The translations under genes and the position numbers were made by a program. From contig CANNEA010000004.1 in assembly GCA_947503525.1 (NCBI GenBank), forward strand, positions 310,001 to 374,000: a stretch of DNA of 64,000 nt, given 5' to 3'. This DNA is from an uncultured Carboxylicivirga sp. (GTDB taxonomy: Bacteria; Bacteroidota; Bacteroidia; Bacteroidales; Marinilabiliaceae). The notes under the pieces are model-generated. The model was not told the DNA's origin and did not search any database. It saw only the letters and a program-made list of their open reading frames with translations. Positions 43,267 through 52,417 of the stretch are shown here, one piece after another. Every line of letters starts with the position of its first letter. The first letter of the stretch is position 1.

Positions 43267-43515
43267 GCCATCAATAGTCTTCATAAATAAGCGACCTTAT
43301 TAAGAAAAAAATCAATCTTATGAATGAAGAGGTAAATTAGTTGATAATTTATCCGAAATACATCATCTAAAACACGATACATTTAAACAGCCGAGGAATA
43401 TTAAAACACTTCGTTAATCCCATAACAAAACCGTTATTGTATTTAATTTAAACACAAGTATAAAACCAGTATAAGGAATTCTGACAATAGTTCAATTTAT
43501 TAAATATTTATTGAA

Positions 43516-44850
43516 CTATTTTAACCAATTCGCCTGTTTTAATATAGCTTTACGATCATCTAACCAGTATAACAAGTGAGCGTCGGCCATCATCCAAAAT
43601 ACCATCTGTTCCACACCCTTATACGTATCGTATTCGCCCGGTTGATACATATGACCATCTGCATGTCTGCTTTGAAATTCTAATATTCTTTCACCCCTCA
43701 GTTTTACCCAGTCTGATGCTTTTGGTAACTCTTGATCATATTTTAGCACATCTGCCAAAGCATCCAAGCCATAAAAACTGGCATAACGATGAACCGACCA
43801 ATCTGTACCCTCAGGATAATACTGTTCCGGACTGTTAGGTATATACATGGTTCCGCCTGGTGATTTAAATGGAGGAGCATCAAATTGCTTGCTTGTTAAG
43901 GTTTCGTAGATGAGTCGAAAGTTAAAATCAAGTGCCTGAGGTACCTTTTGTTGAGCCAGAGAAAAAACATGGAAACCCGACATTTGCAAATGAGCTATGG
44001 ATGCCATGTAATCGTTGTGTAACAAGTTATGATTGATCACTATGCCGTCTTCGCGCACATTATAACCTTCCAGCCATTCAGCAGGACTAATCCCATCGAT
44101 TAAGGGCTGCGATTTTTCCATATCAACTTCCAGAGAGTACGCACTCACCAACATTTTACTACAAATATGTTTCCAGTCTCTAACATGAGGATGATTCGGC
44201 AGCATGGCGATTGCCAACTGCAAAGGCATTGAGTCCCATGATAATTCCTCAGCTTTTGAATCTCCACCTTTGCCATTCCAATATTTTACTTTGTAATCTG
44301 CTTGAATAAATCGGTCAGCCTCATGAACAAGCATTCTGCAGAGCATCTCTTTACTTTCAGCATCCATTTGATCCCATAGCATCCAGCCTGCTCGCCCAAC
44401 CAAAGCCGCCCATAGTGTAGATTGCCAATGATCGCCCCAATTACCGCCATTGCTTTTGTGGATACTTGCCACTCCTTTTATCAAGCGAGTTGCGCATGTG
44501 ATCACTTCATCCTGGCTCGTGCCTATGGCATCGGAGTTAACTTTTGTTTTAATGGCAACAGCCATTCCATAAGCTGCGCTGGCAGACGGACGTATAGCCC
44601 ACTCAAAGTTCTTGTTTTCGATTAAAAAGTAATCCTTGTCTCCTGATAATGCATATTTCTCATTGGCCCATTGGTACGAATACCTGGTAGCGTTGGCCAC
44701 TATCTGACTACTTAATGCATATTGCTCACTTGATTTTACACCTTTAAATTTATCCCATAGGATTGTATGCACTGAAGGTGATAAGTCTTGGGCAGTTATG
44801 TTTATACCTAATAGGCTGAGCAATATTATAAGGAAGAAATTGTTTTTCAT
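43516..44850 (-). CDS. Secreted alpha/alpha-toroid-like protein, possible polysaccharide lyase or hydrolase
   Basis: 444 residues. Signal peptide to about residue 21 (NITAQ). The body is rich in helices with conserved aromatic and acidic residues: GGNWGDHWQSTLWAALVGRAGWMLWD, EELSWDSMPLQLAIAMLP, DGIVINHNLLHNDYMASIAH, and HRYASFYGLDALADVL. This looks like an (alpha/alpha)6 toroid as in many lyases and GH88/GH105 enzymes, but I do not recognise the family. Position: last gene of a block with a second toroid-like protein, a DUF1961 protein and GH105, so a part in breaking down a uronate-containing polysaccharide is likely. No operator of the carrageenan type is seen upstream. Confidence 0.5.
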   Translation of the reverse strand: MKNNFFLIILLSLLGINITAQDLSPSVHTILWDKFKGVKSSEQYALSSQIVANATRYSYQWANEKYALSGDKDYFLIENKNFEWAIRPSASAAYGMAVAIKTKVNSDAIGTSQDEVITCATRLIKGVASIHKSNGGNWGDHWQSTLWAALVGRAGWMLWDQMDAESKEMLCRMLVHEADRFIQADYKVKYWNGKGGDSKAEELSWDSMPLQLAIAMLPNHPHVRDWKHICSKMLVSAYSLEVDMEKSQPLIDGISPAEWLEGYNVREDGIVINHNLLHNDYMASIAHLQMSGFHVFSLAQQKVPQALDFNFRLIYETLTSKQFDAPPFKSPGGTMYIPNSPEQYYPEGTDWSVHRYASFYGLDALADVLKYDQELPKASDWVKLRGERILEFQSRHADGHMYQPGEYDTYKGVEQMVFWMMADAHLLYWLDDRKAILKQANWLK

Positions 44851-44954
44851 GACAAATATATATTAAGTGTTCTAGTTTTGTGCATTTTATATTTCAATGC
44901 AATTTTTCAAATGAGGTCATATTAGTATACCTCATACCAGAACTACTATTTCAA

Positions 44955-46832
44955 TTAATCTTTTGAAATAGTATATGAAATGGTTTTATTCTTTGTTACG
45001 GCATAAACCGGTTCAACAACACCATTTCTATGATTGTAGTTAAGACGACTTCTTAGAATAGAATTCTGTCCATCCACTTCAAACTTAATCTGTTTGTTCT
45101 CCAGTTCAAGTTGAATGCCATTGCCTTGCATTGTAATTCCACTTTTGTACAGACCATTATCAATAAGCATTGGCCAACTTACACGAATAGAATCAACTTT
45201 CCCTTCTATCTCATTGTAAACATTAACTTTACCGTTGCTCAGCGTGAAGGTTTCCTTCGTAATAATGGTATCCCGATCCATAGCAATGGCGTTTTTTACA
45301 GTAAAAATGAACAGATCGTCATTAGCTTCGTGTTTTTTAATTGTGGTTTCAAAGGGTTTTTGAGAAGCCAACGAATGCCATTGTTCATCTTTTTTCCAGG
45401 CTGGCCCGGTAGCAATGCTTATTCCTTTGCCACTATACTTTTCTGCGCAACCATCTGAAGGACCTAGTTGCGGATGACTGCCTTTGATGTGAACTCTTAA
45501 CAAGCCTGTAGGATTGTATTTTTGGTCACCCTTTGTATCGTACTCCATATAGGTACCATCATGAACCGCAATGATTTTATGAAAGTCTTTACTTATATCC
45601 AACAAATAACTACCCATATCGCAAGGTGCAGGGCCTTCATTAATGTTATCATCTGAAAATTCATAGGCCTGGGCTAGCATCGATGTTGCCAGCATATTGT
45701 AACAGCTATGGGCTGTATAACTCTCGTAGCCATGTTTTTTATCTATAGGATATTTATTTTTCACTACATAGCCGCTCCCGTCAGGCCTAATCCATTGCTT
45801 AATGCTTTGAAGTGATAGCATAGCACCTCGTTTAAAAGCTGAAGCGACCTTTTCTTGTCCTTCCATTTTAAATTGATGCGCATATATTTCAAACAGCATG
45901 GCCTGTTCTGCTTCGTTCCAAATATGATGACCACTGCGAAAACCAGTTGGCTGTTCACCAAAGGGAGATTGCATAAATAAGGACATCCAGGCTCCTTTTT
46001 GACTTAGTAATCTATAGTTCTTCGACTCTTTACCCACATACCCAATTGCCAGCATTCCGGCAATATAATGCCGTGAAAACAAGTCGTAAGCCAATGGGTT
46101 ACCCCATTCGTTATACATTCCATACGGAGTGAAATGTTTGAGTTGCTGATGCATGCAAGTATCAATGTAGTTGATATTTGTAAAACCTTCAGTGTGACGC
46201 AAAAATTCGCCTGCTGCATGTACCAGATTCCAATTCATGCTGTAATTGCGATGATAGGCATAGAATTTCTCAGGTTTTATTCCGGAAATGCTTTCAGTCC
46301 AATTCTGATAACGCTCCCTGTCTGCAAAGGCTTTAAAGTGACGATAAGCCAACATTACAGGCCATGTAAAAAAATCGCTATGATTACCTGGTGCAAATTG
46401 ATTTTTAAGGTGAATACACGCATTGTCGAGTGCCTTCATACCACTTTCAATAAGCGCCTTATCTTTAGTAAATCCTGATGAAGCCAGTATGGATACGCTG
46501 TGAGCATAACAAGGTGTTGTATAATACATCTCTTTTTGCTCAACTGGATCAATGATTCTACCCTGATCATCCTGATAAGATTGCATCACCTTTACCTGTC
46601 TCTCAATTACACTTAGGTAATGCTTCTTTTTTAATCCCGTTGAGGAATCTAGTGACTGGTTATCATTCAATTCACTTGTAAACTCCTGTACTTCTTTCTG
46701 CAAAAGCCAATGCCCTAGACTATCATTGTCAACAATAAAGCTTCGCTTTTGGGCAGCAAATTCAGGTTTACACCCAGTTATTAGCAAGGTAAAAACAAAT
46801 ACTGAATACAGGGCTGTGAGCAGATATTTCAT
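44955..46832 (-). CDS. Secreted lipoprotein, toroid plus beta-sandwich (lyase-like architecture)
   Basis: 625 residues. Lipoprotein signal with Cys21 (LLITGC). An alpha-helical part (about 50-400; FFTWPVMLAYRHFKAF, HRNYSMNWNLVHAAGEFLRH, GMYNEWGNPLAYDLFSRHYIAG, GYESYTAHSCYNML) is followed by a beta-rich part (about 410-625; EYDTKGDQKYNPTGLLRVHIKGSHPQLGPSDG). Toroid plus antiparallel sandwich is the general build of several polysaccharide lyase families, and His/Tyr-rich motifs such as YTAHSCYN would suit a lyase active site. The family is not identified. It precedes the 444-residue gene by 104 bases and follows the DUF1961 gene by 19. It could supply the unsaturated product for the GH105 of this block. 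Confidence 0.5.
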   Translation of the reverse strand: MKYLLTALYSVFVFTLLITGCKPEFAAQKRSFIVDNDSLGHWLLQKEVQEFTSELNDNQSLDSSTGLKKKHYLSVIERQVKVMQSYQDDQGRIIDPVEQKEMYYTTPCYAHSVSILASSGFTKDKALIESGMKALDNACIHLKNQFAPGNHSDFFTWPVMLAYRHFKAFADRERYQNWTESISGIKPEKFYAYHRNYSMNWNLVHAAGEFLRHTEGFTNINYIDTCMHQQLKHFTPYGMYNEWGNPLAYDLFSRHYIAGMLAIGYVGKESKNYRLLSQKGAWMSLFMQSPFGEQPTGFRSGHHIWNEAEQAMLFEIYAHQFKMEGQEKVASAFKRGAMLSLQSIKQWIRPDGSGYVVKNKYPIDKKHGYESYTAHSCYNMLATSMLAQAYEFSDDNINEGPAPCDMGSYLLDISKDFHKIIAVHDGTYMEYDTKGDQKYNPTGLLRVHIKGSHPQLGPSDGCAEKYSGKGISIATGPAWKKDEQWHSLASQKPFETTIKKHEANDDLFIFTVKNAIAMDRDTIITKETFTLSNGKVNVYNEIEGKVDSIRVSWPMLIDNGLYKSGITMQGNGIQLELENKQIKFEVDGQNSILRSRLNYNHRNGVVEPVYAVTKNKTISYTISKD

Positions 46833-46851
46833 ATAAAGACTTTAAACACAA

Positions 46852-48384
46852 TTACTTTTTACTTTCTGAAATAATATCAAAGGCTTCATTTTTATTGTAA
46901 ACCTTTAGGTTGCGAAACAGTATTTTAGTTCGGATCATACAGCGAATAGCCATATATCCGCTGTTTAAAACGGGACCATTATTAATATTTGAATTGTCCG
47001 TTCCGCTTACGATTATTTTACCATCGATGGCACCAATAATTTTATCGCCGCGCTGAAGGAATTGTAACTTATGCCAAGCATTATTCTCCAGATTATCCTT
47101 GAATGATCCATACGACAAGGGATAGAAATATGGGTTTTTAACCAAAGCTCCTGATGCAACATCGTTTCTGACGTCGTTCATCTCACGGTAGTATTCCCAA
47201 TGATAATTGCGCACGCCTTGAGCTAGTACCGTTCCCATATTACCATTGGTACGTAAGGGATAATCTTCCATAAAATCTTCACGATTCATACCTGAAGATT
47301 GTGCCATCAGCAGACTTAAACCACCTTCACGCAATGGCTTAAATTCATATTCGATGTAGATGTCCCCTTCAAAACGCTGCAAAGGCCACATATACACTTG
47401 TTTCTCAATGGTATTTCCTTGTTGAGGAATATTTGGTGTTTCAACTAATAAACCTTCTTCAGTTACTGTTGGTGCTTCCTGATAGCCTTGCACGTAGAAG
47501 GTGTCCAATAGGTTGGCCTCATTCAGCTTAAGATTCAATTTCTCTGTCCAGTTATTATCCACTTGCCAATCAAAGTCTTTCACCCCATATCCATTAAAAA
47601 CATGTTGCAAGTGATCGATATAATGCTGATCGAAATCCGGCGCAATGTTTTTATATTTTGCGGCAACTTCCTGGTTTGACAATTCTTTATTATAGAAATC
47701 GACGTTTCCATAGCATATTGTTGGATTGCCTGTAAACAGATCTTCGTTTATTTTATCAATATGAAAGGCCATATGGTGTTTGTCGTCAGTGCCGATTAAA
47801 ACACCATTGGCATATAACCTTAAATCTTCCTTATTTTTATTCCATGTAAATGCCAACTGATACCACTTATTGGCTTTAAAACTAAAATGTTCTGAAGTCA
47901 CAAATGCTTTTTGTGGAGGATCAACACGTGTTGGATATAATTGACCTTTGTACATTTTTACATAAAACTGAGGATGCCATTCTGCAAAGAAAAACATACC
48001 AAAATTAGCTTCCGTAGAATTACTTACATCACTAATATCTGAAATTAGCGGGTAGGTATACCACGACTCATTATCATGGGTCATGGCGCCAGTTTGATGT
48101 GCGGCGTTTAACTCCTCAAGGAAGAAAGCCCAGATAATCATACTACCTTCACTATCTGTTTCAATATTGTGTTTAGGTAGTTGAATACGGCTATGAATAC
48201 TTGTTGGATTAAGACCTTGCTTGCCTTTTAGTTGTAGTATTCGTGATTCACCTGACACTTTAAAATCATCAGATTGTGCAGGGCTTGCTAAATTATATTT
48301 TATTATCGGTTCAATTTCCTTTTGGGCTTTGATACCGATAAATAATATAAAACTAAAGAAGAGCGTTATGCTTATTTTTTTCAT
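46852..48384 (-). CDS. LamG-type plus DUF1961 secreted protein
   Basis: 510 residues. Signal peptide to about residue 20. The N-terminal half (about 40-225) is a concanavalin-like LamG fold with a typical end (NKWYQLAFTWNKNKEDLRLYANGVLIGTDDK). The C-terminal half (about 285-500) looks like DUF1961, the fold of YesU from the Bacillus rhamnogalacturonan cluster (FEGDIYIEYEFKPLREGGLSLLMAQSSG, WHKLQFLQRGDKIIGAIDGKII, SGYMAIRCMIRTKILFRNLKVY). No catalytic site is clear, and sugar binding is the safer role. It lies between the GH105 gene (15 bases) and the lyase-like gene (19 bases), clearly one operon. Confidence 0.6.
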   Translation of the reverse strand: MKKISITLFFSFILFIGIKAQKEIEPIIKYNLASPAQSDDFKVSGESRILQLKGKQGLNPTSIHSRIQLPKHNIETDSEGSMIIWAFFLEELNAAHQTGAMTHDNESWYTYPLISDISDVSNSTEANFGMFFFAEWHPQFYVKMYKGQLYPTRVDPPQKAFVTSEHFSFKANKWYQLAFTWNKNKEDLRLYANGVLIGTDDKHHMAFHIDKINEDLFTGNPTICYGNVDFYNKELSNQEVAAKYKNIAPDFDQHYIDHLQHVFNGYGVKDFDWQVDNNWTEKLNLKLNEANLLDTFYVQGYQEAPTVTEEGLLVETPNIPQQGNTIEKQVYMWPLQRFEGDIYIEYEFKPLREGGLSLLMAQSSGMNREDFMEDYPLRTNGNMGTVLAQGVRNYHWEYYREMNDVRNDVASGALVKNPYFYPLSYGSFKDNLENNAWHKLQFLQRGDKIIGAIDGKIIVSGTDNSNINNGPVLNSGYMAIRCMIRTKILFRNLKVYNKNEAFDIISESKK

Positions 48385-48399
48385 AGTATTGAATTGATT

Positions 48400-49539
48400 C
48401 TATTGGACATACTTATACATTTCTGATGCTGCCAAAAGGTAGGCTCCTACACCAAAATTAGCATGCGAATTTTCATCTACTTGCTGACCTGGGATTGCCC
48501 TTTCACCAATGGGTTGAACATAGCCAACTTGCCCCTCATCACCTAATGCAGTCGTTGTCAAATACTGCCAGGACTTGCGTATAACAGGCTCATATTCTTC
48601 TTTAGACAATACACCGTTATTGATACCCCACAAATAGCCGTAGGTGTAAAATGCGGTCCCACTTGTTTCAGGTCCGGGTGCATGATTTGGATCAAGAAGG
48701 CTGCGTGTCCAGTACCCCTCTTCCTGTTGAGCTTTTTTAAGAGCAATTGCCATCTTTTTATATACGCTTGTAAAAGCCGCTTTATGCTGGTAGCTATCCG
48801 GAACATCCTGTAACACTTTGGCCAAGCCTGCGAACACCCAGCCATCTCCTCTGGCCCAAAAATCCTTATGCCCATTTACTGATTTATGCTCAGGGTATAC
48901 ATATCTGGCATCGCGAAAGAATAAACCTGTTTCATCATCGTACATAATGCTCTTGGCATAACTGAAATATTCATTCAATTTATCCAGATAAATTTCATCA
49001 CCTGTCAGTTTGTACAGTTTGGTCATAACCGGCATTACCATGTAAAGCCCATCGGCCCACCACCAGTAATCACTTTGATTAGTACTCATTTGATACTCCA
49101 TCACTTTCAAAGCTCGTTTGATCATCACAGAATCTTTTTGTTCCGATTGATTGTAAAGATCGATATAGGTTTGAAAGCATATTTGCCAATCGCCGAACAA
49201 AACAAAATCATCTGTTTCACCATATTTGTATTTCCAGGTTGCTTTATCGTCGGATTTAGCGCCCATCCAAAGGTTGTGTTCAGCCCAAGTTATGGAATAA
49301 TTGCGGTAAACTTCATTTTTAGTAATTTCATAAGCAGCCATATTGCCAGTGTGATAGGCAGCAGGATCCCAAAAGGATCTCACTTCAGCCGGATTATTGG
49401 CCTGCCAATAATCATTTACCTTCAGGATAATGGCTTTGACCTCATCCTTTGTGCTTATCTGTTGTGACTTTTGTGCACAGGCAGCTGCAATAAAAATTGT
49501 AGCTATTGAAACAATGCTTAAGATTAAATGACGCTTCAT
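48400..49539 (-). CDS. GH105 unsaturated uronyl hydrolase lipoprotein
   Basis: 379 residues. Lipoprotein signal with Cys21 (AAAC). An (alpha/alpha)6 barrel of the GH88/GH105 group: SDYWWWADGLYMVMPVMTKLY, with Asp163 as the expected general acid/base, RYVYPEHKSVNGHKDFWARGDGWVFAGLAKVL with the conserved RGDGW, and GTAFYTYGYLWGINNG. These enzymes hydrate the 4,5-double bond of unsaturated uronates left by polysaccharide lyases, so the block should include a lyase; the two neighbouring toroid-like proteins are the candidates. It is first gene of the operon 49539-43516. GH105 is preferred over GH88 for the YteR/YesR-like RGDGW context. Confidence 0.82.
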   Translation of the reverse strand: MKRHLILSIVSIATIFIAAACAQKSQQISTKDEVKAIILKVNDYWQANNPAEVRSFWDPAAYHTGNMAAYEITKNEVYRNYSITWAEHNLWMGAKSDDKATWKYKYGETDDFVLFGDWQICFQTYIDLYNQSEQKDSVMIKRALKVMEYQMSTNQSDYWWWADGLYMVMPVMTKLYKLTGDEIYLDKLNEYFSYAKSIMYDDETGLFFRDARYVYPEHKSVNGHKDFWARGDGWVFAGLAKVLQDVPDSYQHKAAFTSVYKKMAIALKKAQQEEGYWTRSLLDPNHAPGPETSGTAFYTYGYLWGINNGVLSKEEYEPVIRKSWQYLTTTALGDEGQVGYVQPIGERAIPGQQVDENSHANFGVGAYLLAASEMYKYVQ

Positions 49540-49804
49540 TATTTTAATGTTTAAGTTATTGAACTTAAAAGTAGCTTTCCATATCGCGGATCATCTTCAA
49601 AAATGTGCTTTATATATCTACAAATTAATGCTTGTGTTGATAATGAGGAATGTACGGACAACAACATGAGCATTGAATAGTAAAGAAGAAAAGTTACTTA
49701 TCACTTAGAACCAGTCTGATCTCTGCAGTATTTAGACCGGAAGTACTTAAAGCATAAAAATAAAGTTATGCATGGCATCATACAATTATAGCACCCTATA
49801 AATG

Positions 49805-51148
49805 TCATTTATTCTGGCCTAAAGAGTCCTGAAATTCCACAGGACTTTGACCTTCTGTTTTTTTAAAAACAGTGCTGAAATAATTGGGATTATTATAGCC
49901 TACCAGATAAGCCGTATCGCCGACCGTTTTTTTCGCAGCTAGCAGTCGCTTCGCTTCGTCGATACGTATTTGAGTTTGGTATTGATTAATGGTTTGACCG
50001 GTGTTTTTCTTAAATTCTCGCATCAAATGTGCTTTGCTCAATCCGGCTATTGCAGCAATGTCATCAACACTAAAGTTTTCAGCATAATTCGCGTTTAGGT
50101 ATTGAATGGTTTTATCTATAGCAATACTGTTTTGAGATGGGATATCCGTCAAAATCTCGGAAAGTTCAATGGCTTCCTTAACAACCATTTCCTTGATTTG
50201 ATGTGTGTCAGAACTCGTATCAATAACTTGCGCCAACTCTACATTACGCTGAACCAACTGAGCTGTGTTACCTCCAGCTTCAATAGTTGTGTCAGTCAAT
50301 CTGTTTAGTATTTCGCGAATTCGCATTTTATAGACATCCAGATTGCCTTGTGAAAGCTCTTCAAGATTATTGAGCAGGCTTTTTATTTCGAAGGATCTAC
50401 GACTTACATCAGAACGTAGCATAAATTGCAGCTCGTCTTTCAATAGCCCCACTTTACCTTTCATGTCATTAATATCCAAAAATACAGCCCAAATCCACAT
50501 AATACCTGTAGGTATGGATCCAATGTAATACAAACCTATATTTTGAGGTTTTGAAGAAACGCCAATTGCCAATGTTATGCCGAATATTAAACTCCCGGAA
50601 AGAAAAAGTAATAGTTTGAGCTGTTTTTGACCTAATAGTTCTTTAACTATGAGCAAGCTACAAGGTATAATCAGCTGAATAATGGCACCTAAGACCTGTA
50701 TATTATGTGCCATTGCTACATAATTAGAAGGCTGAAATGTTAGCTGATCATGTCTAATAAACCAATTCAGCGTGCCTGCATCGTAAAATAGTATGTAAGC
50801 CACAGCCAATATAACACCCAAAATATATGGACTTACAAATAGTGGAGTTGTTATTTTAATACCTGATTGTTTAGCTGCTGCAATAAGCAAAGAAGGAATA
50901 CCTATGCCCATAAATAAACCCATCCGGATGTAAAGCACTATAATGGCTCCGACTTCATCAAGGTAAACCCAGGATATACGGCCAATAAGAAAAATGATGA
51001 AAGTGATTATAAACAAATTGTATAAGCTGTAATCTGCAGCAATCCGCTTTCGAACTACAATGAAGTATAATAATATGGTTATAAACAACTGGGCAGAGAC
51101 CAGTGGTGCCAACACATATTCAAATAACTCTTCATTTAATTCCAACAC
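49805..51148 (-). CDS. Membrane-bound AraC-family transcription regulator
   Basis: 447 residues. About seven transmembrane segments fill residues 10-235 (VSAQLFITILLYFIVV, FLIGRISWVYLD, SPYILGVILAVAYILF, LLLFLSGSLIFGITLAIG, IGSIPTGIMWIWAVFLDI). A linker helix region follows, then an AraC-type HTH pair at about 345-445 (FSVDDIAAIAGLSKAHLMREFKKNTG, VGDTAYLVGYNNPNYFSTVFKKTEGQSPVEF). Such 7TM-AraC proteins are one-component membrane regulators, common in Bacteroidota. It sits between the GH105 operon and the DUF1080/GH43 genes and is the likely local regulator; 265 bases without genes separate it from GH105. Confidence 0.85.
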   Translation of the reverse strand: MLELNEELFEYVLAPLVSAQLFITILLYFIVVRKRIAADYSLYNLFIITFIIFLIGRISWVYLDEVGAIIVLYIRMGLFMGIGIPSLLIAAAKQSGIKITTPLFVSPYILGVILAVAYILFYDAGTLNWFIRHDQLTFQPSNYVAMAHNIQVLGAIIQLIIPCSLLIVKELLGQKQLKLLLFLSGSLIFGITLAIGVSSKPQNIGLYYIGSIPTGIMWIWAVFLDINDMKGKVGLLKDELQFMLRSDVSRRSFEIKSLLNNLEELSQGNLDVYKMRIREILNRLTDTTIEAGGNTAQLVQRNVELAQVIDTSSDTHQIKEMVVKEAIELSEILTDIPSQNSIAIDKTIQYLNANYAENFSVDDIAAIAGLSKAHLMREFKKNTGQTINQYQTQIRIDEAKRLLAAKKTVGDTAYLVGYNNPNYFSTVFKKTEGQSPVEFQDSLGQNK

Positions 51149-51236
51149 ATCCGCTTGTTTTAGGATGGAAAGATAAAAGATTTAATTCTTAAGCTCTAAT
51201 TATCGAAAAAGATCACTTATTAAATCCCAGCAGGGC

Positions 51237-52121
51237 TTATTTTTTTAAGGCCTGATACTTATTCGGTAAATCCTTAATTGATTTAATTTCGATGTTTTTA
51301 AAGTAAGTTTCTGCTCCTTCTGATTGTAGTTGAATCTTGCCCTTGTTCATTGCAATCCATTCAGATCCATTAAAAAAGCGCGGTTCGTACACTGCATTAA
51401 CCACTTCTCCGTTTACAATATGAATGGCCATATCTTCAAAACAAATTAATTCAAGCGTATTCCATTCGCCAAAGGATTTCTCAAAATCCTGGCTCTTATA
51501 ACAACGACCTGTTGCTTCGCCGGTCCATATAAAGCTTTGCAGCGGGGCGGAAGGTGCATAATGGTATTTTCCATCTTCTTTTTTAATGGCCGGACATAAG
51601 GCTTTTACATTTTCATCATTAATGGAAATATAATCGCCAAAGTTTCTTGCTTCAACTTCAAACTCCAGGCTGCTCATCCACGTTTCCCATAGTCCGCTGC
51701 CATGTTCACCAATACTGTGGTACAAAATACCATTGTTACTTAGGGCATTTAACTGAGGTTCCCATTTCTTATCACCCCACTTAACTTCTAGTTTCAAGTG
51801 ATAGTTTTTAAATTCTTGCTTGCTTGCAAGACTTCCGAATATTTCGCCGCTCACTTTTAAAAGTAGTTCATTATCATCTTCTATAACAGAGAATACCTTA
51901 CGCTTATTAACTAAGCCTAATGCTATGCCTTCTTTAACGTTATCCTGATTTTCGTATCCAGCAATGCCGGTACTTTTATGCGGTATACCTAACCAAACAT
52001 CCCATTGACTAAGTTCTTTATCAAGAAGTGGTTTCCAGCTATCGTTATTATTCTTATTTGTATTGCAAGCGGTGGCAAAAATAACGATTAAGATCGCTGC
52101 AAGGCCTTTAAATAAATCCAT
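51237..52121 (-). CDS. DUF1080 lipoprotein (3-keto-disaccharide hydrolase-like)
   Basis: 294 residues. Lipoprotein signal with Cys19 (IFATAC). One concanavalin-like jelly-roll of the DUF1080 type: SWKPLLDKELSQWDVWLG, NYHLKLEVKWGDKKWEPQ, NNGILYHSIGEHGSGLWETWMSS, WNTLELICFEDMAIHIVNGEVVN and a closing GKIQLQSEGAETYFKNIEIKSI. The fold resembles laminarinase-type sandwiches but lacks the GH16 ExDxxE signature. Some DUF1080 proteins are 3-keto-glycoside hydrolases, others are probably binding proteins. A G8 tract lies 75 bases upstream of the start. Confidence 0.75.
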   Translation of the reverse strand: MDLFKGLAAILIVIFATACNTNKNNNDSWKPLLDKELSQWDVWLGIPHKSTGIAGYENQDNVKEGIALGLVNKRKVFSVIEDDNELLLKVSGEIFGSLASKQEFKNYHLKLEVKWGDKKWEPQLNALSNNGILYHSIGEHGSGLWETWMSSLEFEVEARNFGDYISINDENVKALCPAIKKEDGKYHYAPSAPLQSFIWTGEATGRCYKSQDFEKSFGEWNTLELICFEDMAIHIVNGEVVNAVYEPRFFNGSEWIAMNKGKIQLQSEGAETYFKNIEIKSIKDLPNKYQALKK

Positions 52122-52195
52122 AGTATTTTAGCTTATTTGTAAATGCCAAAGTACGGTAAATCAATATCCGTCTAAAGATACTTTCCATTAAAAAA

Positions 52196-52203
52196 GGGGG
52201 GGG
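52196..52203. repeat. G8 homopolymer tract upstream of DUF1080 gene
   Basis: Eight consecutive G preceded by A-run (AAAAAA), 75-82 bases upstream of the minus-strand start at 52121 in otherwise AT-rich DNA. It lies where a promoter is expected, so slippage could alter its spacing; it could also be a sequencing or assembly weak point. Confidence 0.6.
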
Positions 52204-52363
52204 TGTTTTGTTAAAGCAGCCTGCTAAGGCAGAAGTCAGGGTATTTTCAATCTTTAATACAGCTTTAACAAATAAATAGCTTCGTTAAAATCAAACTAAA
52301 ACATTCGATTGATAGATTTTAATAGTAATAGAGTGTTTGATCATTCAGCTTCTAAATAAAAAG

Positions 52364-52397
52364 CCTGAAACCGAACAGCTATTAATTCGATTTCAGG
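52364..52397 (-). terminator. Terminator after GH43 gene
   Basis: CCTGAAA (52364-52370) pairs with TTTCAGG (52391-52397), and on the minus strand CTTTTTATTTAGA follows. It is 21 bases past the GH43 stop codon. The rest of 52122-52417 holds only the G8 tract. Confidence 0.6.
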
Positions 52398-52417
52398 TCT
52401 TAATAAGAAGATGTATA

